Source: Prevotella sp. | Lineage (GTDB): Bacteria; Bacteroidota; Bacteroidia; Bacteroidales; Bacteroidaceae | Length of the DNA: 36,101 nucleotides | Assembly (NCBI GenBank): GCA_016291595.1 | Contig: JAEEXN010000019.1 | Span: 1 to 36,101 of the forward strand | Reading direction: 5' to 3' | In this document: positions 17,713 through 26,438 of the stretch, piece after piece | Layout of the letters: every line of letters begins with the position of its first letter | Position numbering within the stretch: the first letter of the stretch is position 1 | Program-made: the position numbers and the translations under genes | The notes under the pieces: model-generated | Database searches by the model: none | What the model was told of the DNA's origin: nothing | The model's input: the letters and a program-made list of their open reading frames with translations, nothing else

Positions 17713-20700
17713 CTATTTCCCACTTTTCTGTGAGGCATTGGCGTCGGCCTCCTTCAGCATTTCCTTCACGGCACGCTCCAGTTGCGGGTCACGGCCATTG
17801 AGAATGTCGTCGGGCTGTTTGTAGACAATGATTTCCGGCACCAACTCGGTATTCTCACCGTAATGTCCGCGGTTGTCAATGCGTCCCACTTGCGGAATGC
17901 CGAATATCATGCCGTTGATAACCGTCTCCCACCACACCGACGTGACTGTTCCTGCCACCGGTGTGCCAATGAGTTTTCCGACACCCAGGTCCTGATAGAC
18001 TCGCGGGAAGCCGCAGCCGTTGCTGTAGTCATCCTCGCACACCATCACGCACGACGGCTTGGTCCATTTGTTATATGGGTCGATGCCCAAGTACTTGCCT
18101 TGAATCTCAAAGCGCGAGTATTGACGGCCGCTGAGCAGCGTGCAGAGGTCGTCGTGCAGCCAGCCGCCACCGTTATGGCGCTCGTCGATGATGACAGCCT
18201 CCTTGTTCCGGTTATCCTCGTTGAGCAGCTCGTCGTACAACTTGCGGAAACACTCGCTATTCATTTGCTTCACATGCATGTAGGCCACACGCCCACCAGA
18301 GAGTTCCTCCACCATTTTCCGGTTGCGCTCCACCCATCTGTCGTACAGCAATTCGTTCTGGTCGGCCGTGCTGATGGGCTTAATCGTCACATCCCTGCGC
18401 TGGCCGTTCCCGGGCGAGAACACCGTCACGCGCACGTTCTTTCCCGCCTTTCCGTCGAGCAGGCAGTTATAGTCCATGTCGCCGGAGATGACTGTTCCGT
18501 CGATTCGCTCGATGATGTCGCCAGCTTTCACACCTGTGTTCTTGATGCTGAACGGGCCATTGCCGATGACTTCCTCTATCCGGATGCCATCTCCCTCGTA
18601 CGAGTTGTCAGCGAAAATGCCCAACGCAGCCGTTTTCAATGTCGCTCCATCCGGACGATAACGTGAGCCGGTATGCGAGGCATCCAGCTCGCCAAGCAGT
18701 TCGCTCAGCATGTCGCGGAAGTCGTAGTTGTTGTTGATGTAAGGCAGGAAACGGCGGTAGATGTCGCGATAGCCTTCCCAGTCGCACCCGTGCAGGTCTT
18801 TCACATAGAACTTGTCCTTCACCTGTTGCCAGATATGGTCGAAGATATAGGCGCGCTCCTCGTTCGGACGATAGTTGAACACGGCCTCGAAGTCAATACT
18901 CACAGGCTTGCCTTTCGCCAAGTCCAGTTTCTTGATGCCGCCACGCCCGACCATGAAAAGCGTTTTCTGCTTGTTGTCCATCGACATCGTGCCTGAGCCG
19001 ATATTCTTCTGGAGCAGCTCGGTCTTCTTCTCGCGGGTGTTCTGCAGCCACAAGTCGTAGCCGCCCTCAAAGGCTGCCTGGTAGTACAACGAGTCGCCCT
19101 TCAGCACGGCATCGCCCAGACGCGACGAGTTGTTGGTCAGTCGGACAATACGTTTCCGGCAGTTATCAAGGTCGAAAGTAAGCACATTGGACGGCATCTG
19201 CTGCGTGGCAGGCGACTGTTTCTTCTTGCCGGCGGAAGACTGTTCTTTCCCCTTAGCCTCCTGACTCCTGCCCTTGGCTTCTTTCTGCGCCTCATCCTGC
19301 ATCATCTTCTCCTCTTTCGTCATGAGGAAACGCTCGTAGGCATCCACGTCGAAGAACATCAGATAGTAGTCGCGCTCTGCCCCGCTTCCGCCATGACTGC
19401 GGTATCCGTTGCGGTCGCTGCTGAAGAGCATGGCCTTGCCGCCAAGCACAAACTTGCCATTTCCGTCGCTGTATCCGCTGTTGGTCAGGTTGTGAATCTC
19501 TCCATTTCCCGACGCGTTGACCAAAGCAATATCAGAATGGTGCCAGCCGCTCAACCCGATGTAGCTGGTGATGAGCCACCGGCTGTCAGGACTCCAGTTG
19601 AACCACTGGTCGCCATCGCTATACGAGAAGTTGAACTTTCCGTCCATCACCGTGCGTATCTGCTTGGTCTTCAGGTCGATGACGCGGAGTGTGCCACGGT
19701 CTTCCAGATAGGCAATCTGCTTTCCATCCGGACTATAGAGGGGCTGGAACGAGGTGCGGTCGGTCTCGGTCAGGCGCTCTTCCTTGAGTTCGGTGGCATA
19801 GGTGAAGAGCTTCTCGTCGGCCTTGGTGAGCCTTGTCTGATAAATCTGCCAATAGCCGCCGCGCTCAGCCGCATAGGCGATGCTACGTCCGTCGGGCGCA
19901 AAGTGGATGTTCCGCTCCTGCTCAGGGGTATCGGTAATCTGACGGGTAGTCTTATAATCTGTAGCGGTCACAAACACATCGCCGTGCAAGACGAAAGCCA
20001 CCTCCTTGCCATTGGGCGACACCGAGATTTTGGTAGCTCCGCTCGTGCGCACCTCTCTGATGAGTTCCTGGCCGTCGTTGTCGGCATGGATGCTGATATG
20101 GACCTTTTGCGGCTGGCCTCCCTCACGCAGCAGATAGATCTCACCGTCGTAGCCATAACACAACAGGCCGTCGTTGCTTCGGCTGAGATAGCGCACAGGA
20201 TTCTTCTGGTGGCGGGTCAGCTGGACTTCCGTCTTCCCGTCGAGTGAGCGCTTGTAGATGTTTGAGGTACCGTCTTTCTCGCTCAGGTAGTAATAGCCTT
20301 GACCATCAGCGCCCCACACCGGGTTACGGTCCTCGCCCTTGAAGTCGGTCAGCTGGGTATACTTGCCGTCGCGAAGGAGCCAGATGTCGCGGCAGATAGG
20401 CGACTGATGGTGCTTGCGGAACACATCCTCGCCTCCTTTGATGTCGTGATAGAGCAGGTCGCCACGACTATTGATATTCAGGTCGGCCATCGGAAGTCCG
20501 GAAAACAGGCGCGGACGGCCACCCTTCACACTCACCTCGTAGATTTGCGGGAACTTACTGCTGGCAAAGATATTCGACTGAGCCGTCGGCATCAGGGCAG
20601 CAGTGAACAGCACATGCCCGTTGTCGCGGAAGGTGACGGGTATCTCCGAACCGCTATGGGTTGTCAGCCGTACAGGCACACCGCCCTCGCGTGCCATCAC

Positions 20701-20973
20701 ATACACATCGTGGCCGCCCTCACGAGTAGACGAGAAGGCTATCTGACGACTGTCAGGACTCCACACGGGATGGGAGTCGTAGGCGGCATTGGTGGTCAGC
20801 TGACGGGCCTCGCCACCTTGAACCGGAACCGTAAAGATGTCGCCTTTGTAGGAGAAGGCAATGGTCTTCCCGTCGGGCGAGATGGCACTATAACGCATCC
20901 ACAACGGATTAGTCTGGGCACTTGCTAAAGACATCATAGCGGTTAACAGAACCGTAAGAATCATTTTCCTCAT
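17713..20973 (-). CDS. tricorn-like S41 family peptidase, copy 2
   Basis: The 1086-aa secreted paralog of the downstream gene is colinear along its full length and gapless over the last ~310 shared residues. Signal peptide, SPDG-type propeller repeats, charged low-complexity linker (about 565-605), PDZ-like part and S41 domain are all present. Likely catalytic residues are GSHTGSRY (Ser766-His767), DDYSNGCGFP (Ser984) and WWETV. It has an extra polar tail of 12 residues after EMLK. It is first in the probable three-gene operon, with a consensus -7 at 21008-21015. Divergence is spread over the whole gene, so the duplication is not recent. Confidence 0.88.
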   Translation of the reverse strand: MRKMILTVLLTAMMSLASAQTNPLWMRYSAISPDGKTIAFSYKGDIFTVPVQGGEARQLTTNAAYDSHPVWSPDSRQIAFSSTREGGHDVYVMAREGGVPVRLTTHSGSEIPVTFRDNGHVLFTAALMPTAQSNIFASSKFPQIYEVSVKGGRPRLFSGLPMADLNINSRGDLLYHDIKGGEDVFRKHHQSPICRDIWLLRDGKYTQLTDFKGEDRNPVWGADGQGYYYLSEKDGTSNIYKRSLDGKTEVQLTRHQKNPVRYLSRSNDGLLCYGYDGEIYLLREGGQPQKVHISIHADNDGQELIREVRTSGATKISVSPNGKEVAFVLHGDVFVTATDYKTTRQITDTPEQERNIHFAPDGRSIAYAAERGGYWQIYQTRLTKADEKLFTYATELKEERLTETDRTSFQPLYSPDGKQIAYLEDRGTLRVIDLKTKQIRTVMDGKFNFSYSDGDQWFNWSPDSRWLITSYIGLSGWHHSDIALVNASGNGEIHNLTNSGYSDGNGKFVLGGKAMLFSSDRNGYRSHGGSGAERDYYLMFFDVDAYERFLMTKEEKMMQDEAQKEAKGRSQEAKGKEQSSAGKKKQSPATQQMPSNVLTFDLDNCRKRIVRLTNNSSRLGDAVLKGDSLYYQAAFEGGYDLWLQNTREKKTELLQKNIGSGTMSMDNKQKTLFMVGRGGIKKLDLAKGKPVSIDFEAVFNYRPNEERAYIFDHIWQQVKDKFYVKDLHGCDWEGYRDIYRRFLPYINNNYDFRDMLSELLGELDASHTGSRYRPDGATLKTAALGIFADNSYEGDGIRIEEVIGNGPFSIKNTGVKAGDIIERIDGTVISGDMDYNCLLDGKAGKNVRVTVFSPGNGQRRDVTIKPISTADQNELLYDRWVERNRKMVEELSGGRVAYMHVKQMNSECFRKLYDELLNEDNRNKEAVIIDERHNGGGWLHDDLCTLLSGRQYSRFEIQGKYLGIDPYNKWTKPSCVMVCEDDYSNGCGFPRVYQDLGVGKLIGTPVAGTVTSVWWETVINGMIFGIPQVGRIDNRGHYGENTELVPEIIVYKQPDDILNGRDPQLERAVKEMLKEADANASQKSGK

Positions 20974-21007
20974 ATCTAATTCAGCTTATAATGGTTTTTC
21001 AGTGGTG

Positions 21008-21015
21008 CAAATATA
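21008..21015 (-). promoter_or_regulatory. -7 element of the protease operon
   Basis: On the minus strand TATATTTG matches TAnnTTTG, 35 bp upstream of the first protease gene. Confidence 0.6.
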
Positions 21016-21058
21016 TAAAAAATCCCTGACACCGTCTTCATATTTCTATTCTTTTCAG

Positions 21059-21066
21059 TATATTTG
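21059..21066 (+). promoter_or_regulatory. -7 element of the GH28 gene
   Basis: TATATTTG matches TAnnTTTG, 20 bp upstream of the GH28 start. It forms a back-to-back pair with the protease operon promoter. Confidence 0.6.
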
Positions 21067-21085
21067 CAACAAAATTATTTGACTT

Positions 21086-22438
21086 ATGAGTAAAGCAACG
21101 AGTAGAATACTGGTCTTCCTCTTCTGCCTCATGGCATCGAACGGAGCCGTAGCAAGAGATTATCTGATTACTGATTTCCGTGCGGTTGCCGACACCAGCC
21201 AACTGAGCACCCAGGCCATTCAGAGCGCCATCGACGCCTGTGCGGCAGCTGGCGGAGGCAGGGTTGTGGTGCCCGCAGGCCATTTCAAGACGGGCTCTAT
21301 CGTCCTGAAGAGCCATGTGAACCTGCACTTGGAGAACGGGGCAGTGCTCTATGGCAGCACGAGGCTGGAAGACTACCGGAAGATGAAGTCCGACTACGTG
21401 TCGTTGCGCACACAGACGACCACCATCCAGCTCATCTACGCCGAGGGTGCCAGCCATGTGGTCATCGACGGCTACGGCACGATTGACGGCCGCGGAAGTG
21501 CGTTTAAGAAACTCAGCTGGAACGACGAGGGAATCACACGGCCTCACCTGCTGCGGTTCATCAACTGTTCAGATGTTACCGTCAGGGGCATCACCATGCG
21601 CAACTCAGGCTGTTGGATGCAGCATTATCTGGCTTGCGACAGGGTGCACATTGAGGGGATTACCGTCATCAACCGCAACAACTACAACAACGACGCGCTC
21701 GACCTGGACGGCTGCCACGATGTGGTCGTATCGGATATGATGGCCGACAGCGACGACGACGGCATCACGCTGAAGAGCACGTCACCCCGCCTGTGCGAGA
21801 ATATCACCATCACGAATTGCGTGGTGAGCAGCCATTGCAACGCCATCAAACTGGGAACCGAGACGAATGGCGGCTTCCGTAACATCACCATCAGCCATTG
21901 TGTGGTGAAGCCTTCCGCCGACCAGAGCTCACAGTTTTTCGGACATGAGGGCAAGCGCGGCACCTCGGCCGTCTCGCTGGAGATTGTCGACGGCGGAGTG
22001 ATGCACAACATCCATGTCAGCGACATTGTGGCAGAGGGTACCGAGTCGCCCATTTTCGTGCGCCTGGGCAACCGTGCGCGAGGCTATGCCGAGGGCATCC
22101 CCGTGACCCGCGTAGGCATCATCGACGGCGTCCACCTGAGCAACATCACCATTCGCGATGCCGGTCCCTCGGGCTGTTCCATCACCGGCCTGGAGGGCCA
22201 TCCCGTCAGAAACATTTTCCTGAGCGGCATCACCATCCATCATCGTGGCGGCCAGCATCAGGTTGCGCCTCCCACGGACGAGAAAGAGAAAGAGTATCCC
22301 GAGGCCACCATGTGGGGCGTCTTACCCGCAAAGGGTTTCTTTGTGAATCATGCCGAGAATGTCGTGTTCAAGGATGTGGTCATCACCACCGACCTGCCTG
22401 ATGAGCGTCCGGAATATGTCAGACTGGATGTAAGATAG
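21086..22438 (+). CDS. glycoside hydrolase family 28 (polygalacturonase-like)
   Basis: GH28 enzymes hydrolyse galacturonan or rhamnogalacturonan in pectin. The 450-aa product has a signal peptide (to about residue 24) and a right-handed beta-helix with many I/V-T/R-x-N-C rungs. The active-site series is N-N-D-A-L-D-L-D-G (201-209), DSDDDGITLK (221-230, paired Asp) and SSHCNAIKLG (His250). These fit the conserved NxD, DD and GHG positions, with GHG replaced by SHC. It is convergent with a pectate lyase operon. Endo versus exo action cannot be told from sequence. Confidence 0.88.
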   Translation: MSKATSRILVFLFCLMASNGAVARDYLITDFRAVADTSQLSTQAIQSAIDACAAAGGGRVVVPAGHFKTGSIVLKSHVNLHLENGAVLYGSTRLEDYRKMKSDYVSLRTQTTTIQLIYAEGASHVVIDGYGTIDGRGSAFKKLSWNDEGITRPHLLRFINCSDVTVRGITMRNSGCWMQHYLACDRVHIEGITVINRNNYNNDALDLDGCHDVVVSDMMADSDDDGITLKSTSPRLCENITITNCVVSSHCNAIKLGTETNGGFRNITISHCVVKPSADQSSQFFGHEGKRGTSAVSLEIVDGGVMHNIHVSDIVAEGTESPIFVRLGNRARGYAEGIPVTRVGIIDGVHLSNITIRDAGPSGCSITGLEGHPVRNIFLSGITIHHRGGQHQVAPPTDEKEKEYPEATMWGVLPAKGFFVNHAENVVFKDVVITTDLPDERPEYVRLDVR

Positions 22439-22536
22439 TGGCGGGTAAAAAGGGCAAAGCAGTTACAAGCAAAACAGATAAGAAAGTAACCGGCAAATCG
22501 GCAAAAAGAATGGGGAGAAATGAGAAGCATGATTAG
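22438..22536 (+). CDS. possible 32-aa Lys-rich peptide, GTG start overlapping the GH28 stop
   Basis: GTG at 22438-22440 shares its G with the GH28 stop TAG. The frame runs 32 codons to TAG at 22534-22536 and encodes a strongly basic peptide (AGKKGKAVTSKTDKKVTGKS, then AKRMGRNEKHD). The composition is far from random for an A-rich spacer, with alternating Gly, Thr, Ser and Lys. The 3' end runs into the terminator hairpin. No family is recognised. It may be a short basic tail gene or only chance. Confidence 0.3.
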   Translation: MAGKKGKAVTSKTDKKVTGKSAKRMGRNEKHD

Positions 22537-22577
22537 GAACTGCTAATCGGAATACTTCTCACTTCTCCCCTCTTATT
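22512..22577. terminator. two-level hairpin between convergent pectin genes
   Basis: GGGGAGAAATGAGAAG (22512-22527) pairs with CTTCTCACTTCTCCCC (22555-22570), 15 of 16 positions. Inside it GATTAG (22531-22536) pairs with CTAATC (22543-22548). A weak T-rich tail (TCTTATTATTTTC) follows on the plus strand. It is likely a two-way terminator, but the arms are built from short GAGAA-type units like the inverted repeats elsewhere in the window. Confidence 0.7.
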
Positions 22578-22593
22578 ATTTTCTCACAAACGG

Positions 22594-25437
22594 TTATTCC
22601 TGCGGCTCCAGCTTGATAAAGAACAGATTGCGGGTGTCGGCCTTCGTCAGCTCATGGGCGCCTGCCGCCAATACCTCCGTGTAAGTGCTGGTGTCAGCGG
22701 TCTTCTTGACGCCGTCCACTTTGATACTTGCCGTCTCGGTGTCGGCAAAATAGAGTGTCATCTTATACGACTTGCCCAGCGTGAACTTGACGGAGGTTGT
22801 CGACTCCAGCTTCAGACAGGTGGTGTACTCCACACCGTCGACCGTAGCCTTTCCCTTGCTGTTGGAGCCGTTGCCCACGACCGTGAAGAAACTGCTCGAC
22901 GGAGTACCGGCCTTGTCGAACGAGCATGTGATGGTGCCTTCCGGAGTATCGCCGCCAGGAGTATCGCCTCCAGGCGTGTCACCGCCCGGGTTGTCGCCGC
23001 CACCACCGCCTCCAGACTGGTTCTCCTCGCCGAAGATGCCAAGCAGCGCAGAGGCATAGTTCAGCAGGGCGCTCTTCAGTCCGGCAATCACGTCGTAGTT
23101 CCTGTCCTCGGTGGCATTGTCGAACTGCCATTGCAGGTCGCCATGATTCATTCTTCCTGCTCCCAGCCATCCGGTCACAATGCCCGGCACGTCGTCGGCC
23201 TCGTCGGGAGTATAGGTGTAGAACTGGCTGGCGTCGGTATCGAAATTATCGTAGGTGCGCCCGCCCTTCACGGCCTTCACGCCGGCAGGCACCTGCTCGT
23301 CGCGCGTGGCTGCCTCGTAGGCGTCGAACTGGGTGCTGTTCTGCTGGTAGGTCACATAGCGCGTGGCACCGATAATCTTGTTGCCGAAGGCTTTCACCAT
23401 ACCGCCGTCCTCACCCGAGAATGTGCCGTCGGGGTCGTTGGCCACATCGCTGCCCTGCTGGGAGATGAGCATGGGGTACTTGCAGTTGCGGAAGTAGTTG
23501 CGCTCGACGAAGGCGTTGCTCTGGTAAGCCGCTCCCACGCCATACTTCGCGTTTCCGTCGAAATAGTTGTTGTAGACGTGCACGCTCATCGTGCGGATGC
23601 GCGGATGGCGCGAGTCGCTATGGTCGAACCAGTTGTGATGGTAGGTAATCCAGTTGGGGCCTGTCTCGCTCTTCATGCCGCACAGCGATGCCTTTCCGCT
23701 GTCCCAGAGGTGGTTGTAGCTCACCGTGATGAAGCGCGAGTCGCTCTTGATGTCGATGGTTCCGTCGCCTTTCTTCTGGTCCTTGTCGCTGCCCTCCTGT
23801 CCGTAGAACAGGTCGAGGTTGTGCACCCAGATGTGCTCGTTGTCGCTGTCGATGCTCACGGCGTCGTCCATGCAGAGCATGTTGGCAAAGTTGCGCAGCT
23901 CAATGCTGGCGGAATTGCGGATGAGGAAGCCGTAGCCGGTGGTCACGGCGTCGTCGCCGATGCCCTCGATGGTGATGTTCAGCGGCGAATTGGCGCTCTT
24001 GCCCTTGATCTGGATACCCTCTGCCGAGCTGAGGAACTCGTCGCAGTCAGCGGCGGCGATGGTTCCGATGAGGCGGATGGCGAGCGGACGCGTCTCGTAG
24101 CCTTTCTGGTAGCCGTAGATGATCTGCTGCCAGCCGGTATAGGTGTCGGTGCCGCCCTTGCTGTTGATGGCGATATCCAGGCTGACGGTCTTGGCATTGT
24201 TCTTCGTGACGTAAACGACGCGGGCGTCGCTCTTCAGCGAGCCGTCGTTGTTGTAGGCGCCTATCCCGTCGGCTGCTCCCTTGTGGGCGAATCCCGACCG
24301 GTCGTAGTTCTCCACGCTGATGGCGATGGCCTCGTTGGCGGCGCTGGTCATCTCGCTCCCGTCCTCAGCCACGGGCACCACCTTGAGCGCATAGTTGGCG
24401 GCCTTCACCAGTCCCACCATGTCTGCACGGCCGTAGGTGCCGTAGTTGCGCACCAGCTGACCGTCGATGAGGGTGTAGTCGCCGTAGTTGCCGCCCTTGA
24501 CATACACATGGTAGTTCTTGGCACCCTCGAAGAGGTCGAACTTCACGTAGGCCGACTCCAGCCATCCGCGGGCCTCGGTGATGCGCACCTTGCCGTCGGT
24601 GTTCTGATAGGTGCCGTTGTTGCCCTCGGTGGCTTTCCTGAACGAGATATTGTCCACCGTGCCCTCGTAGGTGTCGTTACCTGCCGGCTGGCTCACGGTG
24701 ATGAGGTTGTCGTTGATGTCGATGCTGGTCACCTCCGCCGTGTTGTAGTATTTCTTCTCGCTGCCCAGGTCGATCACCACCTGGTTGCTGGCCGAGCTGG
24801 CGAAGGTGGAATGGTCGGTGGTGGGAGGCATAGGCGTGTCGCCGCCTCCGCCGCCCGTATCATCGTCGTCGTCGGGCTCTTCCACCTGAATGCTGTAGAC
24901 ATACATGCCGCCGGTCATCGTCAGCACCACGTCGCCGTCGGCAGTCACCTCACCCGTGCTGACCACCTTGGCGGTGCCCACGCTCGTGCTGTTGAACTCG
25001 CCCGACTTGGGCGTGATGTTCTGCACGTTGATACCGCGCGCCACATCCTTGCTCGACGACATGTAGCTGACCGTTATCCGATAGTCTTTCTTCAGGTTGG
25101 GAATTGTGATCGAGCCGCCGCCCATCCACATGCGCTTGTTCTTCATGTCGGCGCGGAAGTTGCCGCTGGCATTCTCCGTCACGGTGATCAGCAGCCCCTT
25201 CGTGTAAGCCAGCTCCACGCCGTTGGCCATCACGGCCTCGCCGTTCAGCGCCTTCAGGTAGCACCAGCGGTTGTTATTGTCCGAGTCCAGCTTCCAGTTA
25301 CCCGTCTCGTCGGCTGCCAGGTTCTCCTGGTCGATGGCGTCGACCGAGAGGAAATCCCATGTCTGGGCCTTGGCGGTAGTGCTCATGCCCATCATGGCGG
25401 CAAGCACGATAAACATCAAGATGATTCTCTTTCTCAT
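22594..25437 (-). CDS. secreted pectate lyase, polysaccharide lyase family 1
   Basis: PL1 lyases cleave polygalacturonate by calcium-dependent beta-elimination. The 947-aa product has a signal peptide (to about residue 25). An N-terminal beta-rich module follows to about 195, then an acidic/Gly linker (DDDDDTGGGGGD). The PL1 beta-helix has DGTIDIK near residue 560 and HSDSRHPRIR near 610, holding the catalytic Arg region. A Gly/Pro/Asp repeat linker (GGDTP units, about 800-838) leads to a C-terminal beta domain of about 110 aa, probably carbohydrate-binding. It is 18 bp downstream of a small secreted protein gene. The long antisense frame here is a shadow. Confidence 0.88.
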   Translation of the reverse strand: MRKRIILMFIVLAAMMGMSTTAKAQTWDFLSVDAIDQENLAADETGNWKLDSDNNNRWCYLKALNGEAVMANGVELAYTKGLLITVTENASGNFRADMKNKRMWMGGGSITIPNLKKDYRITVSYMSSSKDVARGINVQNITPKSGEFNSTSVGTAKVVSTGEVTADGDVVLTMTGGMYVYSIQVEEPDDDDDTGGGGGDTPMPPTTDHSTFASSASNQVVIDLGSEKKYYNTAEVTSIDINDNLITVSQPAGNDTYEGTVDNISFRKATEGNNGTYQNTDGKVRITEARGWLESAYVKFDLFEGAKNYHVYVKGGNYGDYTLIDGQLVRNYGTYGRADMVGLVKAANYALKVVPVAEDGSEMTSAANEAIAISVENYDRSGFAHKGAADGIGAYNNDGSLKSDARVVYVTKNNAKTVSLDIAINSKGGTDTYTGWQQIIYGYQKGYETRPLAIRLIGTIAAADCDEFLSSAEGIQIKGKSANSPLNITIEGIGDDAVTTGYGFLIRNSASIELRNFANMLCMDDAVSIDSDNEHIWVHNLDLFYGQEGSDKDQKKGDGTIDIKSDSRFITVSYNHLWDSGKASLCGMKSETGPNWITYHHNWFDHSDSRHPRIRTMSVHVYNNYFDGNAKYGVGAAYQSNAFVERNYFRNCKYPMLISQQGSDVANDPDGTFSGEDGGMVKAFGNKIIGATRYVTYQQNSTQFDAYEAATRDEQVPAGVKAVKGGRTYDNFDTDASQFYTYTPDEADDVPGIVTGWLGAGRMNHGDLQWQFDNATEDRNYDVIAGLKSALLNYASALLGIFGEENQSGGGGGGDNPGGDTPGGDTPGGDTPEGTITCSFDKAGTPSSSFFTVVGNGSNSKGKATVDGVEYTTCLKLESTTSVKFTLGKSYKMTLYFADTETASIKVDGVKKTADTSTYTEVLAAGAHELTKADTRNLFFIKLEPQE

Positions 25438-25455
25438 GTCTTCTCCTCCTCCGTT

Positions 25456-25812
25456 TTACTGAACAACAACCTTCTTGCCGTCCACCACGTACACGCCCTT
25501 GGCACGGCCCTCTACGCCCTTGCCCAAATACTGTCCGTTCAGATTGAACACGCGCTTATCTTTCATTTCGTCAGCCTTCACCTTCCCGACACCGGTGCCG
25601 GAATAGAGAAAACTGATGGTCACCGCCTCCATGTCTTCTGTCTGCGCGGTATTGTCGGTGAAGGTCATAACCACCTTGTCACCGTCGAACGTCATCCTCG
25701 ACACGGTCTTGTCCACCGTCGAGCCGTTCACCGTCACAGTCTGCTTTGTGTCGGCCATCATCGCCGTTGTCCAAACTACGGCCATTAGTAAAATCGTCAG
25801 TCTTTTTATCAT
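25456..25812 (-). CDS. small secreted protein with sorting-type C-terminus
   Basis: The 118-aa product has a signal peptide (MIKRLTILLMAVVWTTAMMA). A short beta-rich body follows (TVNGSTVDKTVSRMTFDGDK), then a C-terminal segment VFNLNGQYLG...GVYVVDGKKVVVQ. That end closely resembles the tails of Bacteroidetes type IX-type sorting domains (Gly-Val-Tyr then Gly-Lys-Lys and a hydrophobic end). It is the first gene of the operon with the PL1 lyase, whose own C-terminus lacks this tail. Function is unknown; it may be a surface partner of the lyase. Confidence 0.65.
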   Translation of the reverse strand: MIKRLTILLMAVVWTTAMMADTKQTVTVNGSTVDKTVSRMTFDGDKVVMTFTDNTAQTEDMEAVTISFLYSGTGVGKVKADEMKDKRVFNLNGQYLGKGVEGRAKGVYVVDGKKVVVQ

Positions 25813-25843
25813 TTGTTTAAGTATTTAGTTTTTAATTCTGTGA

Positions 25844-25851
25844 CAAAGGTA
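25844..25851 (-). promoter_or_regulatory. -7 element of the pectate lyase operon
   Basis: On the minus strand TACCTTTG matches TAnnTTTG, 32 bp upstream of the small secreted protein gene. No clear TTTG at -33. Confidence 0.55.
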
Positions 25852-25933
25852 CAAAAATAAAACAAGGTATGCAAGGGTTTGCAAGGAAAATCTGGGGGTG
25901 CGAAAAATTGTTTTCAAAAATATTTACAAGCGC

Positions 25934-25949
25934 TCCGGCGCGCGCCGGA
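25934..25949. repeat. perfect 16-bp GC palindrome
   Basis: TCCGGCGCGCGCCGGA is fully self-complementary and stands in AT-rich surroundings. A GCGCCC/GGGCG pair follows at about 25962-25974. No T-tract follows, so it is not an evident terminator. Confidence 0.55.
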
Positions 25950-26069
25950 AGTTACTCCTTGGCGCCCGAGGGCGTGGCGGGAGGAATACAGTTAATAGTA
26001 AAGAGTTTACAGTTAACAGATAACAGATGTGTGGGGCAGTCGTTCTGTTGTTACTGAATTCGCTAGACT

Positions 26070-26122
26070 GTCAACGAAATCAGGAAAAGAGCCAGCTTTT
26101 CAGGCGCGCGAGTCAACCTTGT
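26070..26122 (-). repeat. inverted, diverged copy of the GTTGAC 21-bp repeat
   Basis: Read on the minus strand, GTTGAC occurs at 26112-26117 and 26070-26075, with a CTCTTTTCCT-containing unit between them (20-22 bp steps). The entry sequence AAGGTTGAC...GCCTGA-AAG matches the start of the plus-strand array at 27094 with few differences, and CTCTTTTCCT is identical to the unit at 27145-27154. Confidence 0.55.
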
Positions 26123-26237
26123 CAGTATGAGAAAGGGCTGTTTTTGAGAAAAAACTGTACTATTTACGGGAGAATCCTCCGGCGACTTACAGTCGGCTCG
26201 TACGATAAAGATGCTGACAATCAATACATTACGCAAA

Positions 26238-26438
26238 AACCTCCCAACTTACCAACTTACCAACTTACCGAAAACCGCATATTTTTTTGTTATCTCTTCC
26301 TGAATGACTATATGATTAGTTATTTATATATATTATTATAATAATATATATAAATAAAATATATTCAATTACAAAATTCTCTTTTGCGTTTGAAAACACG
26401 ATTTTCGGTAAGTTGGTAAGTTGGTAGGTTGGTAAGTT
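26238..26438. repeat. long inverted element 1: four-unit arms around an AT palindrome
   Basis: Each 37-nt arm (26238-26274 and 26402-26438) consists of four 8-nt units of AACTTACC type plus GAAAA; the arms differ at 3 of 37 positions when paired. The centre is a perfect 38-bp AT-only palindrome (26320-26357). The arm midpoint (26338) coincides with the palindrome midpoint (26338.5), so the whole 201 bp is symmetrical. The inner flanks between arm and palindrome are not clearly complementary. No coding potential is apparent. Confidence 0.85.

Noticed and set aside
22654..25788. Long antisense frame over the pectate lyase operon (about 1044 codons)
   Set aside because: The opposite strand has clear PL1 motifs, a signal peptide and a promoter. 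The antisense frame is a by-product of GC-rich codon use and shows no family motif.
26027..26341. Possible 104-aa plus-strand gene in the repeat-rich region
   Set aside because: It runs through the unit-repeat arm and AT palindrome of element 1, with no start context or homology.
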